Positions 1 through 6,292 of a DNA stretch of 7,153 nucleotides are shown here, piece by piece. Source of the DNA: Pseudomonadota bacterium (GTDB taxonomy: Bacteria > Myxococcota > Polyangia > Polyangiales > Polyangiaceae); NCBI GenBank assembly GCA_023419055.1, contig JAEZYO010000279.1, positions 1 to 7,153 of the forward strand, written 5' to 3'. The notes under the pieces are model-generated. The model made no database searches, was not told the origin of the DNA, and was given only the letters and a program-made list of their open reading frames with translations. How positions within the stretch are numbered: the stretch's first letter is position 1; every line of letters begins with the position of its first letter. Both the position numbers and the translations under genes were made by a program.

Positions 1-400
1 GCGGCTCGGCGCCGGCGCTCCGCGCCGCGTCGCGCGCGGCGATCTTGTCGCCCAGCAGGCGGAGCGCTCGGGGTGACGGCCCCACGAAGGTCGCCCCCGC
101 CGCGGCCACCGCCTCCGCGAACTCCGCCTTCTCGCTGAGCAAGCCGTAGCCCGGGTGCACGGCGTCCGCGCCCGTGTCGCCCAGCGCGGCGATCAGCGCC
201 GGAATCGAGAGGTAGCTGTCCTTGGCGGGGCCGGGCCCCAGACGAATGGCCTCGTCCGCGCTCGTCACCTGCGGCAGCGCGATGTCCGCGTCGGAGAAGA
301 CAGCGACCGTTCGGACCCCGAGGCGCTCTGCGGTTCGGAGCACGCGACAGGCAATCTCACCGCGGTTCGCGACCAGGAGCTTCTTGAACGGTAGGGTCAT
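1..400 (-). CDS. biotin carboxylase / acyl-CoA carboxylase alpha subunit, N-terminal part (runs off left edge)
   Basis: Translating the minus strand from the ATG at 400-398 gives an open frame of 133 residues to the window edge. It begins MTLPFKKLLVANRGEIACRV. ANRGEIA (residues 11-17), HPGYGLLSE (82-90) and GDK (117-119, the lysine matching the ATP-binding Lys of E. coli AccC) are signatures of the N-terminal biotin carboxylase domain. This enzyme uses ATP and bicarbonate to carboxylate biotin, which then carboxylates acetyl-, propionyl- or methylcrotonyl-CoA, or pyruvate. The substrate cannot be told because the carboxylase C-terminus and any biotinyl domain lie outside the window. The start codon overlaps the rlmN stop as ATGA, and no separate strong ribosome binding site is visible, so translation is probably coupled to rlmN. 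The family call is firm; AccC, AccA-type alpha subunit, MccA or pyruvate carboxylase remain open. Confidence 0.93.
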   Translation of the reverse strand, partial: MTLPFKKLLVANRGEIACRVLRTAERLGVRTVAVFSDADIALPQVTSADEAIRLGPGPAKDSYLSIPALIAALGDTGADAVHPGYGLLSEKAEFAEAVAAAGATFVGPSPRALRLLGDKIAARDAARSAGAEP

Positions 401-1587
401 GATTTCAGGAGCCGCAGCTTCGCTCGAAGCTCTTCTCGCTCGCGCTTCTTCTTCACGAGCTCGTCCGCCATGGCAAGCTGCCCGCAGGCGGCGTTCACCT
501 CGTCACCCCGCCGGGTGCGCACGAAGCAGCTGTACCCGGCCGAGGACAGGAACTCCTGGAAGTCCTGGACCCGCTGCTCGCTCGGGGCGCGAAAGTCGGC
601 GGCCGAGATCGGGTTCATCGGGATGAGGTTCACCTTGACCCGCAGACCTCGCAAGAGATCGGCGAGCGCGCGCGCGTGACCGATGGAGTCGTTCACGCCG
701 TCGATGAGCGTGTACTCGATCGTCATGCGGCGGCGGCGCGGCAGCGGGTAGCGGCGGAGCGCGCGAATCAGCTCGGCCACCGGGTACTTCTCGTTCATCG
801 GGATGATGCGGTCGCGCGTCGCGTCGTCCGGCGCGTGCAGCGAAATCGCGAGCCCGACCTTGCCTTCGAAGTCTTCACCCAGCTTGTCGATCCCCGGGAC
901 GAGCCCCACCGTGCTCACCGTGATGCGGCGAAGGCTCATGTTGAGCCCTTCCGGGTGCGTGAGCAGGCGAAGCGCGCGGGCGGTCTCGTCGTAGTGATGG
1001 AGCGGCTCTCCCATGCCCATGAAGACGAGGTTCTTCAGGTCCTCGTCCGCCTTCAGCAAGCGGCGAGCGAGCAAGACCTGCGAGACGATCTCACCTGCCC
1101 CGAGCCCGCGCACGAGCCCCGCCTGACCGCTCGCGCAGAAGCGACAGCCCATGGCGCAGCCGTACTGAGTCGAGATGCAGAGCGTGACCCGAGTGCGGCC
1201 GGCGTCTCCCGGCTCCTCGTCGTTCACGCCCTCCTCGTCCGAAGCGTCCGCCTGAGCGTCCGCGTCGTCGAGCCGGGTCATCGGGATGATCACCGACTCG
1301 ACGCGCGCGCCGTCCGGCATGGCCAGGATGAGCTTTCGAGTGCCGTCACGGGAGCCGTGCACGTCGGCCACGTTGCTCGGCGCGCCGAGCCCTTCGGCCT
1401 TGAGCTTCTCTCGCAACGAGGACGAGAGGTTCGTCATCTTGTCGGGCTCGAACTCACCGCCGCGGTGGATCCAGCGGAACACCTGCTTGGCGCGGTACCC
1501 GGGCTCTCCCAGCGCCGCGAGCACCGGCTGCCACTCTTCCGGCAGCCGGGCGACCGGCGCGATCTTGGCTTCGGGCGGGGAAGTCAT
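397..1587 (-). CDS. rlmN: RlmN, dual-specificity 23S rRNA A2503 / tRNA A37 C2-methyltransferase
   Basis: A 396-residue radical-SAM enzyme. In this family it methylates C2 of adenosine 2503 in 23S rRNA and of A37 in some tRNAs, using a 4Fe-4S cluster, SAM and a methyl-cysteine intermediate. The cluster motif CxxxCxxC is at C144, C148 and C151. C137 in VTLCIS matches the resolving cysteine (E. coli C118), and C368 in NAACGQL matches the methyl-carrying cysteine (E. coli C355). GMGEP (191-195) and STVG (225-228) are further family motifs. The known RlmN catalytic residues are therefore all present, and Cfr is less likely given the housekeeping context. A roughly 27-residue acidic insertion (about 105-131, 11 Asp/Glu) sits between the strand ending IIP and the VTLC strand. 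The ATG overlaps the mazG stop as ATGA, and an AGGGG lies two bases before it. The stop overlaps the next gene's start in the same way. Confidence 0.97.
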   Translation of the reverse strand: MTSPPEAKIAPVARLPEEWQPVLAALGEPGYRAKQVFRWIHRGGEFEPDKMTNLSSSLREKLKAEGLGAPSNVADVHGSRDGTRKLILAMPDGARVESVIIPMTRLDDADAQADASDEEGVNDEEPGDAGRTRVTLCISTQYGCAMGCRFCASGQAGLVRGLGAGEIVSQVLLARRLLKADEDLKNLVFMGMGEPLHHYDETARALRLLTHPEGLNMSLRRITVSTVGLVPGIDKLGEDFEGKVGLAISLHAPDDATRDRIIPMNEKYPVAELIRALRRYPLPRRRRMTIEYTLIDGVNDSIGHARALADLLRGLRVKVNLIPMNPISAADFRAPSEQRVQDFQEFLSSAGYSCFVRTRRGDEVNAACGQLAMADELVKKKREREELRAKLRLLKS

Positions 1588-2447
1588 TTCCCCTGCGCCT
1601 TCGCCTCGTCCCAGTAGCGATCCAGGACCTCGAGCGGGAGCCCTTGCGCGGGCTTGCCGTCCACGCCGCGCGGCCAGCCGCCGTGCTCTTCCTTCACTCG
1701 CTGCTCCACGTGGGAGAAGCGGCCGCTGAAGCGATCACCCGTCTTGCGGAGCGCGAGCTCCGCGTCCACGCCGTGATGCCGGCCGAGGTTGACGAGCGCG
1801 AACAAGATGTCTCCGAGCTCCGACTCGATGCGCGCCTTGTCGCCAGACGAGATCGCCTCGTCGAGCTCCGTGAGCTCCTCGGCCACCTTGTCCCGAGAGC
1901 CTTGAGAATCGGGCCAATCGAAGCCGACCCGGCTCACCTTCTCGCTGATGCGTTGAGCGCGGTAGAGCGCCGGCAACGAGCGAGGCACGCCGTCGAGCAC
2001 CCCGCGCTCCGCCTTCTCCTGGGCCTTCGCCTGTTCCCAGTTGCGGAGCACGGCGTCGCTGCCGGTCACCTGGTGATCCCCGAACACGTGCGGGTGGCGG
2101 CGCACCAGCTTGTCGATGAGCCCGCAGATCACGTCGTCGGGGCCGAACTCGGACTTGGCGCGCGCGAGCTCCCCCAGGAACACGACCTGGAGCGCCAGAT
2201 CGCCGAGCTCCTCCTTCACGTGCTCGGAGTCGCCCTCGTCGATGGCGTCGATCACCTCGCACGCCTCTTCGAGCACGTAGCGCCGCAGGGACTCGAAGCT
2301 CTGCTCGCGATCCCACGGGCAACCGTCGGGGGCGAGCAGGCGCTGCATCAACTCCACGAGCTTCGGGTAAGTTTGACCGCGTTGCTCGGAAAGCGGCGGC
2401 GGCGCGGGGACTTCGAAGGGTCGACCCATCGCGCCCGGGTTTAGCAC
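1584..2447 (-). CDS. mazG: MazG, nucleoside triphosphate pyrophosphohydrolase
   Basis: A 287-residue tandem-domain MazG. The family hydrolyses (d)NTPs to the monophosphate and pyrophosphate, clearing abnormal nucleotides and, in E. coli, affecting ppGpp levels. GCPWDREQSF (42-51) is the family's N-terminal signature. Two metal-binding EExxE...ExxD motifs are seen, at E60/E61/E64 with E80/D83 and at E190/E191/E194 with E210/D213, one per all-alpha domain. RRHPHVFGD (116-124), PRSLPAL (155-161) and VGFDW (174-178) match E. coli MazG. The start given is GTG at 2447, with CAGGTAG about nine bases upstream; an in-frame ATG at 2429 (residue 7) is an alternative, though I see no good ribosome binding site for it. 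It is the first gene of a three-gene minus-strand run (mazG, rlmN, biotin carboxylase) and diverges from the crotonase gene across 45 bases. Confidence 0.95.
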   Translation of the reverse strand: MLNPGAMGRPFEVPAPPPLSEQRGQTYPKLVELMQRLLAPDGCPWDREQSFESLRRYVLEEACEVIDAIDEGDSEHVKEELGDLALQVVFLGELARAKSEFGPDDVICGLIDKLVRRHPHVFGDHQVTGSDAVLRNWEQAKAQEKAERGVLDGVPRSLPALYRAQRISEKVSRVGFDWPDSQGSRDKVAEELTELDEAISSGDKARIESELGDILFALVNLGRHHGVDAELALRKTGDRFSGRFSHVEQRVKEEHGGWPRGVDGKPAQGLPLEVLDRYWDEAKAQGK

Positions 2448-2479
2448 TACTAGCTACCTGCCGCACCAGCCGGATCGGC

Positions 2480-2485
2480 TACGCT
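2480..2485 (+). promoter_or_regulatory. -10-like hexamer TACGCT 7 bases before the crotonase start
   Basis: TACGCT fits the TAnnnT -10 pattern and ends 7 bases before the ATG at 2493. No Shine-Dalgarno sequence lies between, and no convincing -35 box is seen 16-18 bases upstream. Transcription would start at or next to the start codon, giving a leaderless or nearly leaderless mRNA. The same layout is seen before the genes at 3308 and 6293, which supports the call. Confidence 0.45.
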
Positions 2486-2492
2486 CCTCGGT

Positions 2493-3293
2493 ATGGCCGA
2501 CGACGCTCCGAACCAGAGCTCACTCCTCGAAGAACGGCACGGGGCGGTGGCGCTCCTCCGGCTCAATCGCCCTTCCAGCAAGAACGCTCTCAGCCGGGAG
2601 CTCGTGGACACGCTGGGAGCCTCACTCGGTCGAGTTGCCGCGGACAAGTCGGTGCGTGCCATCGTGCTCGCCGGCTCCGGCGGCTCGTTCTGTTCGGGTG
2701 TCGACCTCAAAGAAGCGGTCGGCGAGATTGCATCCGGAGCGGACCTCGGCGCGCGGGTGGACGCCTTTCACACCGTCATCCGCGGCATCGTCGGAGCGAC
2801 GCAGCCGGTGATCGCGGCCGTCGACGGACCCGCCGTCGGGTTCGGCGCGGACCTCGCGCTCGCCTGCGACCTGCGTGTGATCTCCGAGCGCGCCTACTTC
2901 CAGGAGAAGTTCGTCGGCATCGGGCTCATGCCGGACGGCGGTGGCACCTACTTTCTCCCGCGGCTCATCGGGCTCGGCCGCGCGCTCGATCTCCTGCTCA
3001 CTGGCGACGCCATCGACTCGAAGCTCGCTCGCGAGCTCGGGCTCGCCCGCCACGTCGCCTCTCCGGAAACACTCGACACGACCGCGCTCGCGCTCGCCGC
3101 TCGTCTCGCGGAAGGTCCCCCGCTCGCGCTGGCTGCGATCAAATCCGCGGTGCGCGCGAGCCTCGGCGGCGACCTCGAACAGGCCCTCGGCCGCGAGAAA
3201 GCGGGCCAGCTGCGGCTCCTCTCGAGCAGTGACGTGAGAGAGGGTGTGAGCGCCTTCCTGCAAAAACGCGCGCCTCGCTACCGCGGCGAGTAG
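2493..3293 (+). CDS. enoyl-CoA hydratase/isomerase (crotonase) family protein, PaaG-like
   Basis: A 266-residue single-domain crotonase, the usual family length. SFCSGVDL (65-72) and GPAVGFGADLALACD (112-126) form the CoA-binding and oxyanion-hole region. FVGIGLMPDGGGTYFLPR (140-157) and the C-terminal DVREGVSAFLQKRAPRY (247-263) closely resemble E. coli PaaG (ring-1,2-epoxyphenylacetyl-CoA isomerase). Of the two catalytic glutamates of classical enoyl-CoA hydratase, the first position is D120 and the second is occupied by F140 in my hand alignment. D148 in MPDGGGT matches the conserved aspartate of PaaG-type enzymes. A double-bond isomerase is thus at least as likely as a hydratase. No other phenylacetate genes are in the window, so the substrate is unknown. 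The ATG has no Shine-Dalgarno but follows a -10-like hexamer. The gene diverges from mazG and leads into the lipoprotein gene 14 bases downstream. Confidence 0.9.
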   Translation: MADDAPNQSSLLEERHGAVALLRLNRPSSKNALSRELVDTLGASLGRVAADKSVRAIVLAGSGGSFCSGVDLKEAVGEIASGADLGARVDAFHTVIRGIVGATQPVIAAVDGPAVGFGADLALACDLRVISERAYFQEKFVGIGLMPDGGGTYFLPRLIGLGRALDLLLTGDAIDSKLARELGLARHVASPETLDTTALALAARLAEGPPLALAAIKSAVRASLGGDLEQALGREKAGQLRLLSSSDVREGVSAFLQKRAPRYRGE

Positions 3294-3295
3294 CT

Positions 3296-3301
3296 TATGC
3301 T
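3296..3301 (+). promoter_or_regulatory. -10-like hexamer TATGCT 6 bases before the lipoprotein start
   Basis: TATGCT (TAnnnT) begins three bases after the crotonase stop and ends 6 bases before the ATG at 3308. A GAGGG directly abuts the ATG and is too close for a normal Shine-Dalgarno. No clear -35 box is seen. The layout suggests a leaderless transcript for this gene, in addition to any read-through from the crotonase gene. Confidence 0.45.
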
Positions 3302-3307
3302 CGAGGG

Positions 3308-3829
3308 ATGAGGGACCCTCGCACTACGCTCATTTCCGCGCTCTTGCTCGGCGCTTCCGTGTGGCTCGCTGGTTGCGGCGACGACGACGAGGACGACGAA
3401 GATCCACCCGAGGACGTGAGCGGCGAGTACTCGGTCGCGGTCACGAACCGCGCCAACACGTGTGAGGTCGAGAACTGGGAGGAAGGCAGCATGGCGAGCG
3501 GCATCCCGCTCGTCATCGAGCAGGACGGCAGCGAGATCACCGGCACCATCGAGGGGATCGTGTCGCTCTACTTGATCGCCGTCACCGGCAACAACGAGTT
3601 CGAGGGCAGCGTCTCGGGCGACGACTTCACGATGACGTCGTACGGGACCACGAGCCCCGTCGTCGACGGCTGCAGCTTCACCTGGAACGCCATCATCGAC
3701 GGTGAGCTCTCCGGCAACTCGATCGAGGGCACGGTCACGTACCAGCGCTCACCCAACGACGACCCGGACTGCGCCGGCCTCGCCTGCGCCAACGTCCAAG
3801 ATTTCAGCGGCTCTCGACCGCCGAAGTAA
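3308..3829 (+). CDS. small predicted lipoprotein with acidic tether, unknown function
   Basis: A 173-residue protein with a lipoprotein signal peptide: basic start (MRDPR), hydrophobic core 8-21, and lipobox LAGC with the lipidated cysteine at C23. A strongly acidic linker follows (GDDDEDDEDPPED, 24-36), a style common to envelope lipoproteins of Myxococcota. The mature part is rich in alternating beta-strand patterns of the form GxxxxGTI, NEFEGSV and NSIEGTVTY, suggesting a small beta-barrel or lipocalin-like fold; this is inference from pattern only. Four cysteines (C52, C122, C155, C160) could form two disulfides. I recognise no named family. It starts 14 bases after the crotonase stop and has its own -10-like hexamer. 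Its last 26 bases overlap the end of the convergent HAD gene. Confidence 0.88.
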   Translation: MRDPRTTLISALLLGASVWLAGCGDDDEDDEDPPEDVSGEYSVAVTNRANTCEVENWEEGSMASGIPLVIEQDGSEITGTIEGIVSLYLIAVTGNNEFEGSVSGDDFTMTSYGTTSPVVDGCSFTWNAIIDGELSGNSIEGTVTYQRSPNDDPDCAGLACANVQDFSGSRPPK

Positions 3830-4484
3830 CGAGCTCGAGGAGCTCGTCGAGCGACTCGACCGTCACGGCTCCGACCCGTGCGAACGCCTCGGCGCTGGTC
3901 GTTCCGCGCAACACCCCCACGAAGGCGAGCCCGGCGCCCCGGGCGGCCTCGAAATCCGCGAGTGAATCGCCCACGTAGGTGACCGCCGAGCGAGCCACCC
4001 GACGCCGTTCGAGAGCCTGAATCGCAGGCTCGAAGACGCGCGGATCGGGCTTGTGGAACGAGGTGTCCTCCGCGGTCTGCACGATCGCGAATCGGGCGAG
4101 CGGAAAGCCGAGCCGCTCCATCTGCCCGAGCGCGATGCTCCGACCCGCCGCCGTCACGATCCCGACCGGGCCCCGCTCCACGAGCGCGCCGAGCACGCGC
4201 AACGTCTCGGGGTGAGCGGTGATGGCAAACTCCTCGTCGAGCGCCTCGTAGAAGCGGATCGCCCGATCGAGCTCGGGCTCGACCCGAGCGAACAGCGCCT
4301 GAAACAACGCCCGATAGGCGACGCCCCAGTGGCGTTCGATCTCGCTCGTCGAGAGCTCGAAGCCGTAATGTCGTGACGCCACGGCCCGAAGCGCTCCGAA
4401 CTTGCACTGACGAGTGCGAACGAGCGTGTCGTCGTAGTCGAAGAGGATGGCGTGCGTCTCGAGCAAGCGGGCGAAAGCTAACAC
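3804..4484 (-). CDS. HAD-superfamily hydrolase, phosphoglycolate phosphatase-like
   Basis: A haloacid-dehalogenase-fold phosphatase of about 226 residues. Motif I, FDYDDTL, supplies the nucleophile D16 and acid/base D18. Motif II is T111 in GIVTAAG, motif III K145 in HKPDP, and motif IV GDSLAD with D173 and D177 binding Mg2+. A helical cap segment lies between motifs I and II (about residues 24-88), as in subfamily IA enzymes such as Gph and beta-phosphoglucomutase. Substrate is not predictable; DYDD in place of the usual D-x-D-G is a small departure. The start is uncertain. GTG at 4484 puts motif I about 15 residues in, while an in-frame TTG at 4505 would add 7 residues. An in-frame stop at 4517-4515 sets the outer limit. 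None of the candidates has a good ribosome binding site. The gene stands alone, converging on the lipoprotein and diverging from the large lipoprotein. Confidence 0.9.
   Translation of the reverse strand: MLAFARLLETHAILFDYDDTLVRTRQCKFGALRAVASRHYGFELSTSEIERHWGVAYRALFQALFARVEPELDRAIRFYEALDEEFAITAHPETLRVLGALVERGPVGIVTAAGRSIALGQMERLGFPLARFAIVQTAEDTSFHKPDPRVFEPAIQALERRRVARSAVTYVGDSLADFEAARGAGLAFVGVLRGTTSAEAFARVGAVTVESLDELLELVTSAVESR
3830..3846. repeat. short perfect hairpin just after the lipoprotein stop
   Basis: CGAGCTC, a GAG loop, then GAGCTCG makes a 7-bp stem directly after the TAA at 3827-3829. There is no following T-run. The hairpin lies inside the HAD gene's 3' coding part and encodes its Glu-Leu-rich end on the other strand. 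It could help end the plus-strand transcript, but it may simply follow from that coding sequence. Confidence 0.25.
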
Positions 4485-4572
4485 ACTGGCTCGTTGGCCA
4501 GGCAAAGCGCGGATTTAGTCGAGCGTTTGAGAATCGGCGGGATCGCGCCCCCACTCACTCGAGAAACCAGCC

Positions 4573-4577
4573 GGGAG
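4573..4577 (+). promoter_or_regulatory. Shine-Dalgarno GGGAG that decides the start of the large lipoprotein
   Basis: GGGAG lies six bases before the GTG at 4584. From that GTG the protein has a short basic region and a proper lipoprotein signal. The open frame extends up to an ATG at 4494, but that start would put 30 extra residues before the signal peptide and would overlap the possible upstream start of the divergent HAD gene. Confidence 0.6.
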
Positions 4578-4583
4578 CTTTCC

Positions 4584-6254
4584 GTGATTTCACGTGCTTT
4601 CTCTGTCAATCGAGTGTGCTTGGCGGTCCTCGTGATGGGCGCCTTCGTCGCCTGTGGTGGTGACGACACCCCCTCCCAACCACCCCCGGGGGCGCTGGGC
4701 GCGAGCTGCGACCCCGCAGCGGCCACGGCGTGCAACGAGGGCCTAGCGTGCAGCGAGCGCGCAGAAGGCGGGCCCGTTTGCACCATCGCTCCCGGCGAGG
4801 CGTGTGACGCCGCCGACTCCGATCACGACAACGGTGGCTGCGCGGAGAACGCCGAGTGCGTCGCGCGCGAGGGCTCGACCGAGACCGTGTGCCTCACGCT
4901 CGAAGCCGGCGAATGCGACCCCGAGCAGGAAGCCTGCACCAACGGGCTCACCTGCGCGGAGCTCGAGAACGGCGAGCATCGCTGCTTCGGCGAGGTGATC
5001 TTCCGCGGCGAGGTGACCGACACGAGCGACGGGGCAGCGATCGAGAACGCTCACGTCATCGCCGTGGACGAGGAAGGCGTCGCGGTCACGGACGTCGCGA
5101 AGAGCGACGCGATGGGCCTCTATGATCTGCCGATCCCCGCGGTCCGCGACGAAAGCGGCGTCCCCGTCAGCGCGAAGTTCACCCTTCGCGCCGCGGCGCA
5201 GGACTATCAACCCTTTCCGAGCGGCGTGCGCGTCGCTCTGCCCATCGACGTCTCGGAGGCCACGCCCGACGGCGAGGGTTACGTCCTGGACAGCGCGCTC
5301 ACCGACGTCGGGTTGATCCCGCTCGAAGCGGCGGAGCGCACCCAGATCTCGGGCAAGATCGTGGCGCTCGAAGGCGAGGCGGCGGGTGAAGTCGGCGGCG
5401 TCCTGGTGGTCGCGACGGGTGAAGCGGGAGCCTTCAGCGGGCTCAGCGACAAGGCCGGCGATTTCGTGATCTTCTACGTGCCGGAAGGAGACTACGACCT
5501 CCACGCGTACGCCGCTGAGATCCAGATCGAGAGTGAGAGCGTGAGCGTCGCGGCCGATCCGGTGGAGGGCGTGGAGCTCGCCCAACTCGACGACGAAACG
5601 ACTCGCGTCACCGGCAGCGTGCAGATCGTGAACGCCCCCGGCGGCTCGCTCACCAGCGTGATCCTGGTCGTGGAGGACACCTTCGACCCGAACGCGGCGC
5701 GCGGCGAGGTGCCGCGCGGGCTGCGCGCGCCGAAGAGCGGGGCGCCGAACGTGAGCGGCGACTTCGTGATCGAGGGCGTGCCTGCCGGGCGCTACGTCGT
5801 GCTCGCGGCCTACGAAAACGACGGCCTCGTGCGCGATCCGGACACCAACATCGCCGGCACTGATTTCGTGAAGATCGACGTCATGCCCGGCCAGGGCGAC
5901 CTCGCCATCGCCGAGTCCTTCAAGGTCACCGAGGCGCTCGCCACGGTTTCCCCCGGTGTGGATCAGCCGGAAGCCGTGGAGGACAAGCCGGAGCTCGTCT
6001 GGGCCGACGACTCGAGCGAGGACTGGTACGACGTGCGCGTCTTCGACGCCTTCGGCACGGAGGTCTGGTCGTCTCTCGAGCTGCCAGGTGTGAGCGGCGG
6101 CGAGAACGCTTCCGTCCAGTACGAGGGCCCCCTCGAGCCCGGCATGTACTACCAGTTCCGGGTGAGCTCGTGGCGACAGCCCGGCAACGGTGACGCAGCG
6201 CCGATTTCGACCACCGAAGATCTGCGCGGTGTGTTCTTTCTCCCGGCGAAGTAA
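4584..6254 (+). CDS. large surface lipoprotein: Cys-rich module, carboxypeptidase-regulatory-like repeats, Fn3-like C-terminus
   Basis: A predicted 556-residue lipoprotein from the GTG start. The signal has R4 and R10, a hydrophobic core (11-22) and lipobox FVAC with lipidated C24. A Gly/Asp and Pro-rich linker (25-38) leads to a module with 12 cysteines (42, 50, 56, 66, 74, 86, 92, 103, 111, 118, 124, 134), probably six disulfides. About three beta-sandwich modules follow (roughly 138-248, 253-335, 340-450). Each has the pattern of carboxypeptidase regulatory-like/CarboxypepD_reg domains, for example SGKIVAL...GDFVIFYVPEGDYDLHAYA and SGDFVIEGVPAGRYVVLAAY. The C-terminus (about 465-556) looks fibronectin-III-like, with PELVWADDSSEDWYDVRV and GPLEPGMYYQFRVSSW. 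No catalytic residues are apparent; a structural, adhesive or binding role at the cell surface is inferred. The next gene, 38 bases downstream, also encodes a 12-Cys lipoprotein. Confidence 0.9.
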   Translation: MISRAFSVNRVCLAVLVMGAFVACGGDDTPSQPPPGALGASCDPAAATACNEGLACSERAEGGPVCTIAPGEACDAADSDHDNGGCAENAECVAREGSTETVCLTLEAGECDPEQEACTNGLTCAELENGEHRCFGEVIFRGEVTDTSDGAAIENAHVIAVDEEGVAVTDVAKSDAMGLYDLPIPAVRDESGVPVSAKFTLRAAAQDYQPFPSGVRVALPIDVSEATPDGEGYVLDSALTDVGLIPLEAAERTQISGKIVALEGEAAGEVGGVLVVATGEAGAFSGLSDKAGDFVIFYVPEGDYDLHAYAAEIQIESESVSVAADPVEGVELAQLDDETTRVTGSVQIVNAPGGSLTSVILVVEDTFDPNAARGEVPRGLRAPKSGAPNVSGDFVIEGVPAGRYVVLAAYENDGLVRDPDTNIAGTDFVKIDVMPGQGDLAIAESFKVTEALATVSPGVDQPEAVEDKPELVWADDSSEDWYDVRVFDAFGTEVWSSLELPGVSGGENASVQYEGPLEPGMYYQFRVSSWRQPGNGDAAPISTTEDLRGVFFLPAK

Positions 6255-6280
6255 CGCCCCAACCTGGCGCAGAGTGTTGA

Positions 6281-6286
6281 TAGGTT
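6281..6286 (+). promoter_or_regulatory. -10-like hexamer TAGGTT 6 bases before the small Cys-rich lipoprotein
   Basis: TAGGTT fits TAnnnT and ends six bases before the ATG at 6293, the same layout as at 2480 and 3296. There is no Shine-Dalgarno before the ATG, and a -35 box is not apparent. A leaderless transcript is inferred. Confidence 0.4.
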
Positions 6287-6292
6287 GATCGA

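Noticed and set aside
155..626. Short plus-strand frames over the biotin carboxylase and rlmN end
   Set aside because: Arg/Ser/Ala-rich shadows; the minus strand carries unmistakable biotin carboxylase and RlmN sequence.
676..1617. 313-residue plus-strand open frame antisense to rlmN
   Set aside because: Arg/His/Val/Asp-rich composition without motifs, fully opposite a gene with all its catalytic residues. High GC leaves antisense frames open.
1644..2466. Long open frames on both strands overlapping mazG (266 and 243 residues)
   Set aside because: They lack domain motifs and are compositionally skewed, whereas the 287-residue frame carries both MazG metal-binding motifs.
2622..3263. 213-residue minus-strand frame antisense to the crotonase gene
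   Set aside because: Charged low-complexity sequence with no family motif, opposite a clear crotonase.
3568..4554. 328-residue minus-strand frame covering the HAD gene
   Set aside because: Arg-rich shadow in another frame; the HAD motifs are in the frame 3804-4484/4505.
4494..4583. Upstream ATG (4494) for the large lipoprotein
   Set aside because: It would place 30 residues before the signal peptide and overlap the divergent HAD gene's possible start. GTG at 4584 has GGGAG at good spacing.
4743..5585. 280-residue minus-strand frame antisense to the large lipoprotein
   Set aside because: His/Arg/Asp/Leu-rich shadow with no motifs; the plus strand has a signal peptide and domain pattern.
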